From the NCBI RefSeq assembly GCF_018613155.1, contig NZ_JAGGQU010000014.1, positions 1 through 58,636 of the forward strand: a stretch of DNA of 58,636 bases, in the 5' to 3' direction. The stretch is from Bacillus sp. ISL-55. GTDB taxonomy: Bacteria > Bacillota > Bacilli > Bacillales > Cytobacillaceae. This document shows positions 28,936 to 37,712 of this stretch, in pieces (position 1 is the stretch's first letter; each line of letters begins with the position of its first letter). Under the pieces are notes generated by a model, which was given only the letters and a program-made list of their open reading frames with translations, was not told the origin of the DNA and ran no database searches. A program made the translations under genes and the position numbers.

Positions 28936-30597
28936 CTATTCTGCAATGGCTACTCGGAGGACTTCCTCTGTGGTAGTCAATCCTTGTTTTACTTTCAATA
29001 GTCCATCATCAATCAGGAAAATCGTTTTATTTTTCACGGCAATTTCACGAAGTTTATTTACGTTTTCTTCATTCATAATCGCTCGCCGGAGTTCCTCATT
29101 TACCGAAAGAACCTCATGGACTGCCAACCTGCCGCGGTATCCTGTCATATTGCAGGAAGCACATCCTCTTCCTCTCCATACGGTGGAAATTTCAATTCCT
29201 CTTTTAGAGAAAATATCAAGTTCTCGTTTGGTTGGAGAATGGGATTCAGCACAATCTCGGCAAACTTTCCGAACGAGGCGCTGAGATACAACTCCGCTTA
29301 ATGAAGATGCAACCAGGAATGGTTCAACCCCCATATCAATCAACCTTGATACTGATGTCAAAGCATCGTTTGTGTGCAAGGTACTCAGCACCAAATGACC
29401 GGTTAACGAAGCTCTTACTGCTACCTCTGCTGTTTCCTTATCTCTAATTTCACCAACCATGATTATATTTGGGTCCTGGCGAAGAATCGACCTCAAACCG
29501 GCTGCAAACGTCATCCCAACATTCGGATTAACCTGAATTTGATTGATTCCTTCAATTTGATATTCTACTGGGTCCTCTACCGTGATGATATTGACTTCTT
29601 CACTGTTCAATTTATTTAAAGCAGCATATAGAGTCGAAGATTTACCTGATCCTGTAGGGCCTGTAATCAAAACGATCCCATTTGGTCTGGATATCATACT
29701 GTTGAATCTCTTTAAATTTAAAGCATTAAACCCTAATTTGTTAATATCATTCAAAGTGCTGCCCATATCAAGCAGGCGGAGCACAATTTTTTCTCCATAA
29801 ACTGTTGGTATTGTTGATACCCTCAAATCAACTGGGTGGAAGTCAAGATTGACTTTAAACCGGCCATCCTGTGGCACCCGGTTTTCTGTTATATCCAGAT
29901 TCGCCATTATTTTAATTCTCGCTGTCAGCACATTCTGCATATGTTTAGGAAGGACTCTTTCAACCCGCAGCATGCCATCGATCCTATATCGAACAACTAC
30001 TTTGGTTTCCTGGGGATCGATATGGATATCGCTCGCTTTACTTGCGCCTGCATTTGATAACAATTGATTGACGAGCCTGACAATGGGGGAATCTGCATCT
30101 GTTACCTTCTCTTCTATCACCGGTTCAATCGCATATTCCTGCCCGATTAATTCTTCAAAATCATCTTCGATATCATAGTATTTATTTATGGCCCGTATGA
30201 TATCATCCTTAGTCGCAATAGCAGTCTCAATATGAAACCCCGTGGATAGGCGCAAATCATCAATGGTAAAAAAGTCCATCGGATCTGACATCGCTACATA
30301 AAGTTTGTCTCCCTCTTTTTTTAGAGGGATTACTAAATTACGTTTAGCTGTCTCCTTTGTGATCAGGTTAAATAAACTTGTATCAAAAGGATATCGATAT
30401 AAGCTAATATGCGGAATCCCCAGCTGGAACTCCAGCACTTCAATTAACTGCTGCTCTGTTATATAACCTCTATGCAGCAGGGCATCACCGAGCTTTTGTT
30501 CAGCTGGTTTATCGTTTAGAGTGGTTTGGAGTTGATCTTCAGTCAGCAGTCCAGATTCAATCAATAAGTCTCCAAGTCTTCTGCGAGTCTGTTTCAT
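28936..30597 (-). CDS. pilB: Type IV pilus extension ATPase PilB with MshEN domain
   Basis: The 553-aa ATPase has Walker A GPTGSGKSSTLYAA, Asp box ITVEDPVEYQIEG, Walker B IIMVGEIRDKETA and a tetracysteine zinc site (CRDC...CASC). Residues 6-53 hold two tandem 24-residue motifs, RLGDLLIESG..TEDQL and KLGDALLHRG..TEQQL, which fit the MshEN c-di-GMP-binding consensus (RLGxxL..G....L..L..Q). The last Gln is Lys in motif 1 and the first Arg is Lys in motif 2. It drives pilus extension. The neighbouring GGDEF gene makes c-di-GMP control plausible. AGGAGG precedes the ATG. Confidence 0.95.
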   Translation of the reverse strand: MKQTRRRLGDLLIESGLLTEDQLQTTLNDKPAEQKLGDALLHRGYITEQQLIEVLEFQLGIPHISLYRYPFDTSLFNLITKETAKRNLVIPLKKEGDKLYVAMSDPMDFFTIDDLRLSTGFHIETAIATKDDIIRAINKYYDIEDDFEELIGQEYAIEPVIEEKVTDADSPIVRLVNQLLSNAGASKASDIHIDPQETKVVVRYRIDGMLRVERVLPKHMQNVLTARIKIMANLDITENRVPQDGRFKVNLDFHPVDLRVSTIPTVYGEKIVLRLLDMGSTLNDINKLGFNALNLKRFNSMISRPNGIVLITGPTGSGKSSTLYAALNKLNSEEVNIITVEDPVEYQIEGINQIQVNPNVGMTFAAGLRSILRQDPNIIMVGEIRDKETAEVAVRASLTGHLVLSTLHTNDALTSVSRLIDMGVEPFLVASSLSGVVSQRLVRKVCRDCAESHSPTKRELDIFSKRGIEISTVWRGRGCASCNMTGYRGRLAVHEVLSVNEELRRAIMNEENVNKLREIAVKNKTIFLIDDGLLKVKQGLTTTEEVLRVAIAE

Positions 30598-30612
30598 CTG
30601 TACGCCTCCTGA

Positions 30613-31983
30613 TTATTTGGGTTCTTCATTCGGTTTACCCCACAATCTGTCTTCCCCACTGTCATCTGTTTCTGCATTAGAATTATTTTCCTGATTTTGC
30701 TCAGTTGTTGCAGGTAACTGATTCTCTGTGTTAACCGCCGGCGTTTCATTCATGGGATTACCATTACTGCCATCACTTTCCGAATTAGCCAATGATTCCG
30801 TCCCCTGTTCTGCCTGCTGTTCTGATATTTGATTACTATTCGGATCGATTCCATGGACTTCTACTCGATGGATTGGCTGATAAAAATCTTCAGAGATCAA
30901 TTCGGATTCAATTAATTCACCCGTAGATGCTATAGTCTCTCGATAGACTATCCTCATTAATCCCGGTTTCCCTTCGGTTTCAACCGATTTTTGACCAGGC
31001 TCCAAAAGAGGTGTATAACGCTTGATTGTCCTTGGCTTAAATTCTAGTGTTTCTGTAAGATTCATCTGATATTTTGAAGAAAAGGGGATGCCTATAACAG
31101 TGATCTCTAATTTCCCCTTATCAATTGATAATCTAATGTCGTACCGATTCTCATTAGGATTGTAGAATGAAAAATCAATGTTCTTGCTAAAATCAATTTT
31201 CGCTTCAAGGCCAAGTTGAATGTTTTCAGGCAGTTCTCTTCCAATGTTTCTTTCAGTTATTGTGAAGTTTGTTGACATCAATGCCTCAAATAGGGCTGAT
31301 GAAACTATGCTCATTTGGTGAGATGATAACTGATTCAACTTTTTTCCTTCTACTAATTTCATCAATGAAACATTAGTATGCGGCTCGATCGGTATCTGAG
31401 AAAATTCTTGTACGAATGTTTCAATGTCAGCAGAATCTTTACCTAACTCTCTGGATGAAGTAGCAACAACTAAGGGCTCTTCTTTTGGCAAGTAATCCTC
31501 TACTCTTAGAGCAAGTGACGGAACAAGTTCGGAGGCTGCTGATGATAAGTCGTTGAGCAATTCAGCCATATCCATTGCTTGAAAGTTTATTTTAGGAGTT
31601 AGCAGTTGCAAAGTATTTTCAATGTTTTGTTGTTTGACTTCTATAACCAAGTCATTTGCTTGTCCATCTATTCCTGATTCAATTGATTCGTTCACTAAAA
31701 ACTTGAAACTGTTAGTATCCACCTTCTGGCTAGTTCCTTTATATTTCAGCTCAAAAGATGCATTCTCTTGCCAATTTTTTATTTGCTCTTTTAACAACGA
31801 TGTTGCCTGGTCTCTCGATTTTCCTGAAACGCTGATTGGTCCAATTGTTGTTTGTTCTTGAAATGTATCCCTTTCTACAAATGAGCTAAAAACAACAGTA
31901 GAAAACTGGGAGAAACCTAATATAAATAGAGAGGCAATGGTCAAAACCATTGTGACTTTAAAACGCTTAAAATTGCTACCCAT
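30613..31983 (-). CDS. VanW-like / G5-like extracellular protein of the pilus operon
   Basis: The 456-aa protein begins with one membrane helix (about 10-32, MVLTIASLFILGF) and is otherwise predicted extracytoplasmic. ISVSGKSRDQATSLLKEQ resembles the peptidoglycan-binding repeat before VanW domains. QLSSHQMSIVSSALFEALM to SFYNPNENRYDIRLSI looks like a degenerate VanW domain, in which the usual Gly-Gly-Gly-x-Cys motif is absent. A G5-like segment with RIVYRETIASTGELIESELI follows, then a Gln/Asn/Glu-rich tail. A role anchoring or guiding the pilus through the cell wall is inferred from its position. AGGG/GGGAGG sites support the start at 31983. Confidence 0.7.
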   Translation of the reverse strand: MGSNFKRFKVTMVLTIASLFILGFSQFSTVVFSSFVERDTFQEQTTIGPISVSGKSRDQATSLLKEQIKNWQENASFELKYKGTSQKVDTNSFKFLVNESIESGIDGQANDLVIEVKQQNIENTLQLLTPKINFQAMDMAELLNDLSSAASELVPSLALRVEDYLPKEEPLVVATSSRELGKDSADIETFVQEFSQIPIEPHTNVSLMKLVEGKKLNQLSSHQMSIVSSALFEALMSTNFTITERNIGRELPENIQLGLEAKIDFSKNIDFSFYNPNENRYDIRLSIDKGKLEITVIGIPFSSKYQMNLTETLEFKPRTIKRYTPLLEPGQKSVETEGKPGLMRIVYRETIASTGELIESELISEDFYQPIHRVEVHGIDPNSNQISEQQAEQGTESLANSESDGSNGNPMNETPAVNTENQLPATTEQNQENNSNAETDDSGEDRLWGKPNEEPK

Positions 31984-31998
31984 TGTCATACCTCCCGT

Positions 31999-32550
31999 TT
32001 ATTTGGCTTCTATGTAATCCCACGATTCCTCTTCTGCATCATTGGATTTCTGTTGAAAGTCCAACATCTTTTCAATATCACTAAGATATCCTTGTTTAGA
32101 GTCAGATGATTCTCCCATTGCATCTTCTTGCTGATGAGCTAGTAAGTCACTTTCTTCATTTTCCAATTTCAGTTTAATTCCACTTATTGGTTCCTCATCT
32201 TTCATATCGTCAGAAGCTGTAAAACTATTAACTAATTTAGGTCTTGTTTCAACTGGAGCAGGATTCACGGTAATCATTTCTTGGTTGTTTAGGATTTTTA
32301 TAGCTTCAGGACTTTTATAAATTCCTTTTTTTCTTTCGGTAATCAATCCAACTATGATAGAAAAAAGGATGATAAGCAGAATGGCTTGCCATTGCACAAG
32401 CAATGCAGTTAATCCAGTGCCAATCAAACCTATTAGTAATGTACCAACAGCGACATACCATTTCCCCCGTTTGGTTAATCCAAGCGGAATGTATACTATG
32501 AGTGGGATGACAATTGCTGCTGCTAAAATCGAGAAGAAAAATTCTATCAT
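31999..32550 (-). CDS. Unknown membrane protein of the pilus operon
   Basis: Not recognised. The 183-aa protein has three hydrophobic segments in residues 3-75 (FFFSILAAAIVIPLIVYIPL, VAVGTLLIGLIGTGLTALLV, AILLIILFSIIVGLI) and then a hydrophilic acidic tail of about 105 aa ending MLDFQQKSNDAEEESWDYIEAK. GAGGTG precedes ATG 32550. It lies between the PilX-like gene and the VanW-like gene with 15-20 bp gaps, so it is co-expressed with the pilus genes. The tail could contact an ATPase or platform protein, but nothing in the sequence proves this. Confidence 0.75.
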   Translation of the reverse strand: MIEFFFSILAAAIVIPLIVYIPLGLTKRGKWYVAVGTLLIGLIGTGLTALLVQWQAILLIILFSIIVGLITERKKGIYKSPEAIKILNNQEMITVNPAPVETRPKLVNSFTASDDMKDEEPISGIKLKLENEESDLLAHQQEDAMGESSDSKQGYLSDIEKMLDFQQKSNDAEEESWDYIEAK

Positions 32551-32569
32551 TTCCACACCTCATTTATGA

Positions 32570-33538
32570 TTATTGATACGATGCCTCAAGGTCTATGGTA
32601 TTAACATTCCATTCAGACATTTGGGATTCCTTGGGTGAATAAATGACTTTCTTCGCGTATATTCCACTATAATGATTCGCCGATGTGATTGTTCCGCAAC
32701 TTTGGGAGGTAGTAGTAACCTGCCCTTCGACACTTCCATAAATTCTCAAAGTACCTTCTATACAAAGAAGCCCCTGGTTTCCGTTTCCCGGGTTATTCTG
32801 TTTTACATCAATGTTTTCTATATATGCATCTCCGTAGACGACAACATCGCTATTACTTTCAATAAACGAATCACCTTTTAGATAAAGGTTACTCTTAAAT
32901 TCCAATTCTGTGTTTGAGCTCGCTGTTAATCCCTGCTTGAAATAAGTTTTCTCTTTAAATACAGGATCATTGTTGGACGGTATCGTCACATGAAAAGTAA
33001 ACAACATAGGAGTAACAAAAGGACCATTGGTAGTAATCTTGTCTTCATGCTTTACCTCCATTCCCTTGAGAGGATCAGGGAATTTGTCATTAAGTTCTCC
33101 TCGTGCAATATTCAACTCCGCGTTAATCCTGCTTTCTTGCTTGTCTTCCGCCACTCCTATTGAAGTAAAAATAATCTTTATTTCCTCTTGGTCCTCTATG
33201 TGAGAAGAGGTAATTTTAACATCTTCGATTTTGTATAATGGGTAGGATTTATCTTTTTTTATTTGGAAAGCCGTCTCAAACGGCAGTTTAGTTTGAAGCA
33301 ACTTTTCAGTATCCAATAAGGATGCTTGTTTATTTTCACCTATTATAGAAGCGGCCTCCCGTTTCATATGCGTAACACCCATCTCCGCAAGATTAGTCGC
33401 TTTAATCTTACTTCCGGTATGAGCTATCTGCTTGGAGTTATTAGCTGCCATTCCAACAATCGTAATTCCGATTATGGAAAAGATGGTCATCATCAACAAC
33501 ACGACTAGCAACACGGATCCCTGTTCGTTTTTACTCAT
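32570..33538 (-). CDS. PilX-like protein of the pilus tip or assembly
   Basis: A 322-aa protein with N-terminus MSKNEQGSVLLVVLLMMTIFSIIGI: a short charged leader, QG, then a long hydrophobic helix and a helical stretch (NSKQIAHTGSKIKATNLAEMG), as in PilX/GspK-like pseudopilins. The usual Glu at mature position 5 is absent (SVLLV), as in PilX/GspK, which is compatible with a tip location. The C-terminal half is beta-rich, with repeated short strands (SSNTELEFKSNLYLKGDSFI) reminiscent of a beta-helix or adhesin fold. It overlaps the upstream prepilin gene by 8 bp. Confidence 0.7.
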   Translation of the reverse strand: MSKNEQGSVLLVVLLMMTIFSIIGITIVGMAANNSKQIAHTGSKIKATNLAEMGVTHMKREAASIIGENKQASLLDTEKLLQTKLPFETAFQIKKDKSYPLYKIEDVKITSSHIEDQEEIKIIFTSIGVAEDKQESRINAELNIARGELNDKFPDPLKGMEVKHEDKITTNGPFVTPMLFTFHVTIPSNNDPVFKEKTYFKQGLTASSNTELEFKSNLYLKGDSFIESNSDVVVYGDAYIENIDVKQNNPGNGNQGLLCIEGTLRIYGSVEGQVTTTSQSCGTITSANHYSGIYAKKVIYSPKESQMSEWNVNTIDLEASYQ

Positions 33539-33947
33539 CCGAAATTCCCCTTGCGAATAAAGTTCTTAATGTATAGGAGTGGTCTCCCTTTTTTATCTTC
33601 AATGTCATTTCAAGAGGCAGTTTTGTATCAATTTGTAATGGCTCATCTGAATAAGTATGATTTTCATAGACTACTTTAGCCATATAGCTATAATTACTTG
33701 ATATGGACTTTCCATCAAGTAATACTTCATCGGATTTTATTTCTAATTTATAAGCAGGATCTTTCAAATGTTTATTCCGAATCGTTTCGGCTATTAGCTG
33801 TGCTTCCTGCTGAAGAAATGCTTCCTCTTTGCTGGATTCTCCCTGTTTGATCCCGGTATGAAAAACAGAGAATGCAAGAACGATAATGATGCCCGTTATT
33901 GTAAGTGCGGCTAATAACTCTACAAGGGTAAAACCGTTTCTTTTCAT
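33531..33947 (-). CDS. Minor type IV prepilin (PulG/ComGD-like)
   Basis: The start at 33947, with GGAG ten bases upstream, gives MKRNGFTLVELLAALTITGI: a five-residue leader cut after G, Phe+1, Glu+5. The protein is 138 aa. The mature body (LQQEAQLIAETIRNKHLKD, then a beta-rich C-terminus) resembles small pseudopilins such as GspH/ComGD. A minor subunit or initiation complex role with the neighbouring prepilin and PilX-like protein is inferred. Confidence 0.8.
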   Translation of the reverse strand: MKRNGFTLVELLAALTITGIIIVLAFSVFHTGIKQGESSKEEAFLQQEAQLIAETIRNKHLKDPAYKLEIKSDEVLLDGKSISSNYSYMAKVVYENHTYSDEPLQIDTKLPLEMTLKIKKGDHSYTLRTLFARGISDE

Positions 33948-33954
33948 CCAGGGT

Positions 33955-34386
33955 TCACTCCTTGTAACCAAAAGTTTCATAAACATTCTTATATGTGTCG
34001 TTACTTTTCTCTTGAATCGAAACTACTATTAAATTCAGGTCCATTGGTAAATTAGTATTAAATGAGTCAGCGTGCATAATTTGGACAACTGGATAATACT
34101 TTTTTTCTCCAACTTCAAGGAAGAAACGTTCGTTAGAAGCGAAATCTGTACCATATAATTGATTCCATTCTTCAACTGTTAAATCGGCAGTATAAGGGGA
34201 TTTTTTAATAATATGTAAAATTTCCTGGCTTAGCTGAACAGCAGAACTTCTGCTTTCATTATCCGAATTAAAAATCTTCGCCTGTAAAAAAAAGCCTGCA
34301 AAAGAAAGGAGTACGATCGAAAGCAACGCAACTCCAAGGGTAACTTCAAATAAATGATAACCTTGTTGGTTTAATCTTTTAGACAT
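33955..34386 (-). CDS. Minor type IV prepilin (PilV/PilW-like)
   Basis: First gene of the pilus operon. The start at 34386 follows AAGGAG by six bases and gives MSKRLNQQGYHLFEVTLGVA; the frame upstream of it lacks a site. Cleavage is expected between G and Y, with Glu at +5 (YHLFE). Tyr/His at +1/+2 is unusual for a pilin. 143 aa, one hydrophobic helix, then a soluble domain with MDLNLIVVSIQEKSN, typical of PilV-type minor pilins. Confidence 0.78.
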   Translation of the reverse strand: MSKRLNQQGYHLFEVTLGVALLSIVLLSFAGFFLQAKIFNSDNESRSSAVQLSQEILHIIKKSPYTADLTVEEWNQLYGTDFASNERFFLEVGEKKYYPVVQIMHADSFNTNLPMDLNLIVVSIQEKSNDTYKNVYETFGYKE

Positions 34387-34427
34387 TGGCCGCTCCTTCT
34401 TTCGCAGGATCCTCATACTTTCTTCCT

Positions 34428-34457
34428 ATTATACTAGCAAACGACACTATTTGACAC
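34428..34457 (-). promoter_or_regulatory. Sigma-A promoter of the pilus operon
   Basis: On the minus strand GTGTCA (34457-34452) is followed after 18 bp by a perfect TATAAT (34433-34428), 42 bp from the first prepilin start. A terminator lies upstream, so the pilus operon is transcribed separately from the GGDEF gene. No sigma-D or sigma-H motif was recognised. Confidence 0.7.
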
Positions 34458-34501
34458 CATGAATCTGCAGCAATAACTGACAATTAAACTTAAATTTAAT
34501 A

Positions 34502-34530
34502 GAAAAAATACCACCTGAAAAAGTGGTATT
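34502..34530 (-). terminator. Terminator of the diguanylate cyclase gene
   Basis: AATACCAC and GTGGTATT pair around CTTTTTCA on the minus strand, followed by TTTTTT. Confidence 0.85.
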
Positions 34531-34534
34531 CCAA

Positions 34535-36250
34535 TCATTTCACATATTCCGCAACCCGGTTCCTACCGGATCGCTTCGCACCAACATATAAAGCCCGGTC
34601 TGCATGTCTAATCAATGCGAGTGAATCTTCGGCATCTTGCGGGGCAGTGGCTACGCCAATTGACGCGGTGATATTTACCTCAAGCTGCTTTCCTTCGGCA
34701 TCCATTGATTGCAGTAGTGTGAAAGGATTATCTGCAATCAATAGCCTTATTTGTTCTGCCAGTTTCAGGGCATCGCCTTTCATCATGTCTGGGAGCAGGA
34801 TGACGAACTCTTCCCCGCCATAGCGGGCAACAGTGCCGATATCTCCGATTTTTTTCCTAAGCCGTTCACCAAGCTCGATTAAAATCTCATTACCACTTTG
34901 GTGTCCGTAAGTATCATTGACGGATTTGAAGTGGTCGATGTCGAGCAGAATGAGGGATAAACGATTTCTATGTCCGAATTGCATTTTTTCATATTCCAGG
35001 GTCAGCATGTTTTCAAAATAGCGATAATTGTATAGTCCCGTCAGTGCGCAGCGTTCGCTATTTTCCTTTGTTTTCTCATGGTGCCTTGCATTTTCGACCG
35101 CCACCGCAAAATGGGAACATAGGATGTCGATAATCATCAGCTGTGATTTTTCGAATGCCCTTTTTTTATTTGCGGCCAGGACGAGGACACCGATCACCTG
35201 GTTGTTCCTGACGATTGGTACACCGAGGATACTTTCTGCACCTGCCGGAATATAGCCTGAATTAATATGCTTCCATTGTTTTTTCGAATGGAAAAGAACA
35301 GGTTTTTTCTCTGCCCATACAAGCCCGCTTATTCCTTTCCCTTTTCCAAGAGGCTCAGCAACCGGATCCAGGACTTCCCCGAATTCCACTTTATGAATGA
35401 GTTTTAATTCTTTATCTTTTTCTACATCCAAAATGTAGGCATAGTCAACTGGCAGCATCTCAATCAGCTTTTGAACAAAGAGATCAAGTACATCCTCTGA
35501 TTTAAGCCTTTCTGCCAGCTGATGGCCTATTTCAGCCGCACTCTGCAAAAATTGATTTACCTTATCACTTGAATAATAGAGACTGAGGATAATAGACAAA
35601 CTTGCAAAAGGAATCCCGACGAATAACAGCGCGACTGCGCCCATGTCCTTGCTTAGTTCGTAAAGAACAAAGCCAATTGGAAAAGTGATTAGGGTTGTTA
35701 CGGTTTCCCAAATAAAGTCTTTTCCAAAGTATGGACCTTCCAGCTTAAAAAGCAGTGCCTGGATTGAAACCAGAATGATCGTATTGATGCCAAAGTTGCT
35801 GATCCCGTACACAACTCCAAGAAATAAATAGTACGGATCAGATGACAGATGCTCACCATGTGTTCCCCCAAGGGCATAAAACAACAGACCGCTGCATAAC
35901 GAAACAATGAAAAACATCAACGAATTTAAAGGGAACTTGTAGATATCAGACTTTGGAACTCTGAGCCTGATTAAAAGCGTCAGTACAGAAACTTGCATTA
36001 ACATCATTTCTATGAAAATACCATATTTAAGGAAAACTGCGAGTGATACCCACTGGATTAAGAAAATAGGGGTATTGTTGACAACGAGCGGCATTGCAGC
36101 CACAACGCTCATCAGGATGAGAAATGGGATAACTTCCCATATACTCACTTGTACAGGTGGATAGACTTGATAGGTAATCCAAATCCCGACTGGAACCATC
36201 AACAGCCAGGCAAACCAAATAGATTTTTTGATCACAGGGCTAATCTTCAT
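34535..36250 (-). CDS. Membrane diguanylate cyclase, MASE-like + GAF + GGDEF
   Basis: The 571-aa protein has about eight membrane segments in residues 10-225, a GAF domain (about 240-390; VDYAYILDVEKDKELKLI to QLMIIDILCSHFAVAVENAR) and a C-terminal GGDEF domain with RYGGEEFVILLP, which keeps the catalytic signature, so it should make c-di-GMP from two GTP. The inhibitory I-site (RxxD five residues before the motif) is absent (IGDIGTVAR). There is no EAL domain. It lies directly upstream of the pilus operon on the same strand, though each has its own terminator and promoter. Confidence 0.88.
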   Translation of the reverse strand: MKISPVIKKSIWFAWLLMVPVGIWITYQVYPPVQVSIWEVIPFLILMSVVAAMPLVVNNTPIFLIQWVSLAVFLKYGIFIEMMLMQVSVLTLLIRLRVPKSDIYKFPLNSLMFFIVSLCSGLLFYALGGTHGEHLSSDPYYLFLGVVYGISNFGINTIILVSIQALLFKLEGPYFGKDFIWETVTTLITFPIGFVLYELSKDMGAVALLFVGIPFASLSIILSLYYSSDKVNQFLQSAAEIGHQLAERLKSEDVLDLFVQKLIEMLPVDYAYILDVEKDKELKLIHKVEFGEVLDPVAEPLGKGKGISGLVWAEKKPVLFHSKKQWKHINSGYIPAGAESILGVPIVRNNQVIGVLVLAANKKRAFEKSQLMIIDILCSHFAVAVENARHHEKTKENSERCALTGLYNYRYFENMLTLEYEKMQFGHRNRLSLILLDIDHFKSVNDTYGHQSGNEILIELGERLRKKIGDIGTVARYGGEEFVILLPDMMKGDALKLAEQIRLLIADNPFTLLQSMDAEGKQLEVNITASIGVATAPQDAEDSLALIRHADRALYVGAKRSGRNRVAEYVK

Positions 36251-36331
36251 CTATCCACCTCCTCTTCATCTAGGTAAAAAGTCTTACTCATTTAAATATT
36301 AGCAAATCTTTTGTCGAATGTCATAATTTTC

Positions 36332-37645
36332 TTATTTATTTTTCAAAACGTTCACGATAATAGGTTTTGCTTCTGATAAAAAGTAAAGAGAGCCTGTAAC
36401 AATTAAAATTTCATCTTTGTTCAATTCACTTATTTTCTTATCGAGAAAATCCATATAATTAATCGCAATATTTTTATTCCCGCTGTTGCTTCCAACTTCC
36501 ATTAGTTCTTCTGCAGAAGCTGCCCGCGGAAAGTCGAATGTTGTGAACGTCAGTTGGTCGGCAACACCTTCAAGAGTCGCGATCATCTTGTCCAATTTCT
36601 TGTCTTTTAGTGCTGCAAAAAGAATGCTAATCTTTTTATCGGCATATCGAGAATTAATTTCACTTGCGAGCGCATTTATTCCTTCTTCATTATGCGCTCC
36701 ATCAATCAGGACTAAAGGATTTTCACTTAAAATCTCAAGCCTGCCGGGCCAGTATGCTTGAGATAGACCTTCTCTAATATGCTCTTCCTCGATCATAAAC
36801 GAATAGTAGTTTGCAAGCACCTGACTAGCCATTACTGCACAGGCAGCATTTTCTACCTGATGAGAACCGATCATCGATGTTTCCAGCTTCTGAATCTCAC
36901 CGAACATGCTGGAAAATGAAAATTGTTCTCCCCGTTCTAAAGACTCTCTTGAACTTGTTGAGAACTCATCCCCAAGTTGGTACAGAGGAGACTTGCTTTC
37001 AAATGCTTTTTTTCTAATGACATCCAGTGCTTCAGGCTGTTTCACTCCGGTAATGATGCCTACGCCGTTCTTGATGATACCTGCCTTTTCAAAAGCTATT
37101 TGTTCATATGTATCACCGAGTATCGCTGTGTGATCCAGACCAATGCTGGTGATGATGGAAAGCAGCGGATGAATGACATTAGTTGAATCGAATCGGCCGC
37201 CGAGACCTACCTCGTAAATGGCTACATCCACAGGGGACATCTTCGCAAAGTAGTATAGAGACATTGCCGTGATAACTTCAAATTCGGTCGGTCCACCCAG
37301 TTCAGTTTGGTCCAATTCATCTGCCAGGGGCTTGATCACATTTGTCAGCTCAATTAGTTCCTGATCATTAATAGGCTGGCCATTGATGCTGATTCTTTCA
37401 TTGAATTGCTCAAAGTATGGTGAGGTAAAAGTTCCAACTCTATACCCTGCACCTTGCAAAATCGAGCGAAGAAAGGTGACGGTGGAGCCTTTTCCATTCG
37501 TACCGCCGATATGGATCGTTTTAATCCTTCTTTCAGGATGGTCCAGTCTTTCTAGCATCCATTCCATTCTTGTAAGTCCTGGTTTGATCCCAAGTCTCAA
37601 TCTTGCATGGATCCAATCAATTGCCTGCTCATATGTATCAAACAT
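36332..37645 (-). CDS. folC: Folylpolyglutamate synthase / dihydrofolate synthase
   Basis: FolC adds glutamate to dihydropteroate and folates. The start MFDTYEQAIDWIHARL at 37645 follows GAGGTG; a GTG three codons earlier is too close. At 437 aa the length is normal. The ATP loop is IGGTNGKGSTVTFL, with FTSPYFEQFNERI and GLDHTAILGDTYEQIAFEKAGI as further Mur ligase family motifs. It follows valS as in B. subtilis. Confidence 0.96.
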   Translation of the reverse strand: MFDTYEQAIDWIHARLRLGIKPGLTRMEWMLERLDHPERRIKTIHIGGTNGKGSTVTFLRSILQGAGYRVGTFTSPYFEQFNERISINGQPINDQELIELTNVIKPLADELDQTELGGPTEFEVITAMSLYYFAKMSPVDVAIYEVGLGGRFDSTNVIHPLLSIITSIGLDHTAILGDTYEQIAFEKAGIIKNGVGIITGVKQPEALDVIRKKAFESKSPLYQLGDEFSTSSRESLERGEQFSFSSMFGEIQKLETSMIGSHQVENAACAVMASQVLANYYSFMIEEEHIREGLSQAYWPGRLEILSENPLVLIDGAHNEEGINALASEINSRYADKKISILFAALKDKKLDKMIATLEGVADQLTFTTFDFPRAASAEELMEVGSNSGNKNIAINYMDFLDKKISELNKDEILIVTGSLYFLSEAKPIIVNVLKNK

Positions 37646-37667
37646 GTAACACACCTCAATTCAAGAT

Positions 37668-37695
37668 GAAGACGAACCAATATTGGTTCGCCTTC
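37668..37695. other. Hairpin between valS and folC
   Basis: GAAGACGAACCA and TGGTTCGCCTTC form a near-perfect stem with a 4-nt loop. On the minus strand no T run follows, so it may be a processing or attenuation element rather than a terminator. Confidence 0.45.
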
Positions 37696-37712
37696 AAATT
37701 TTTGATATTTAA

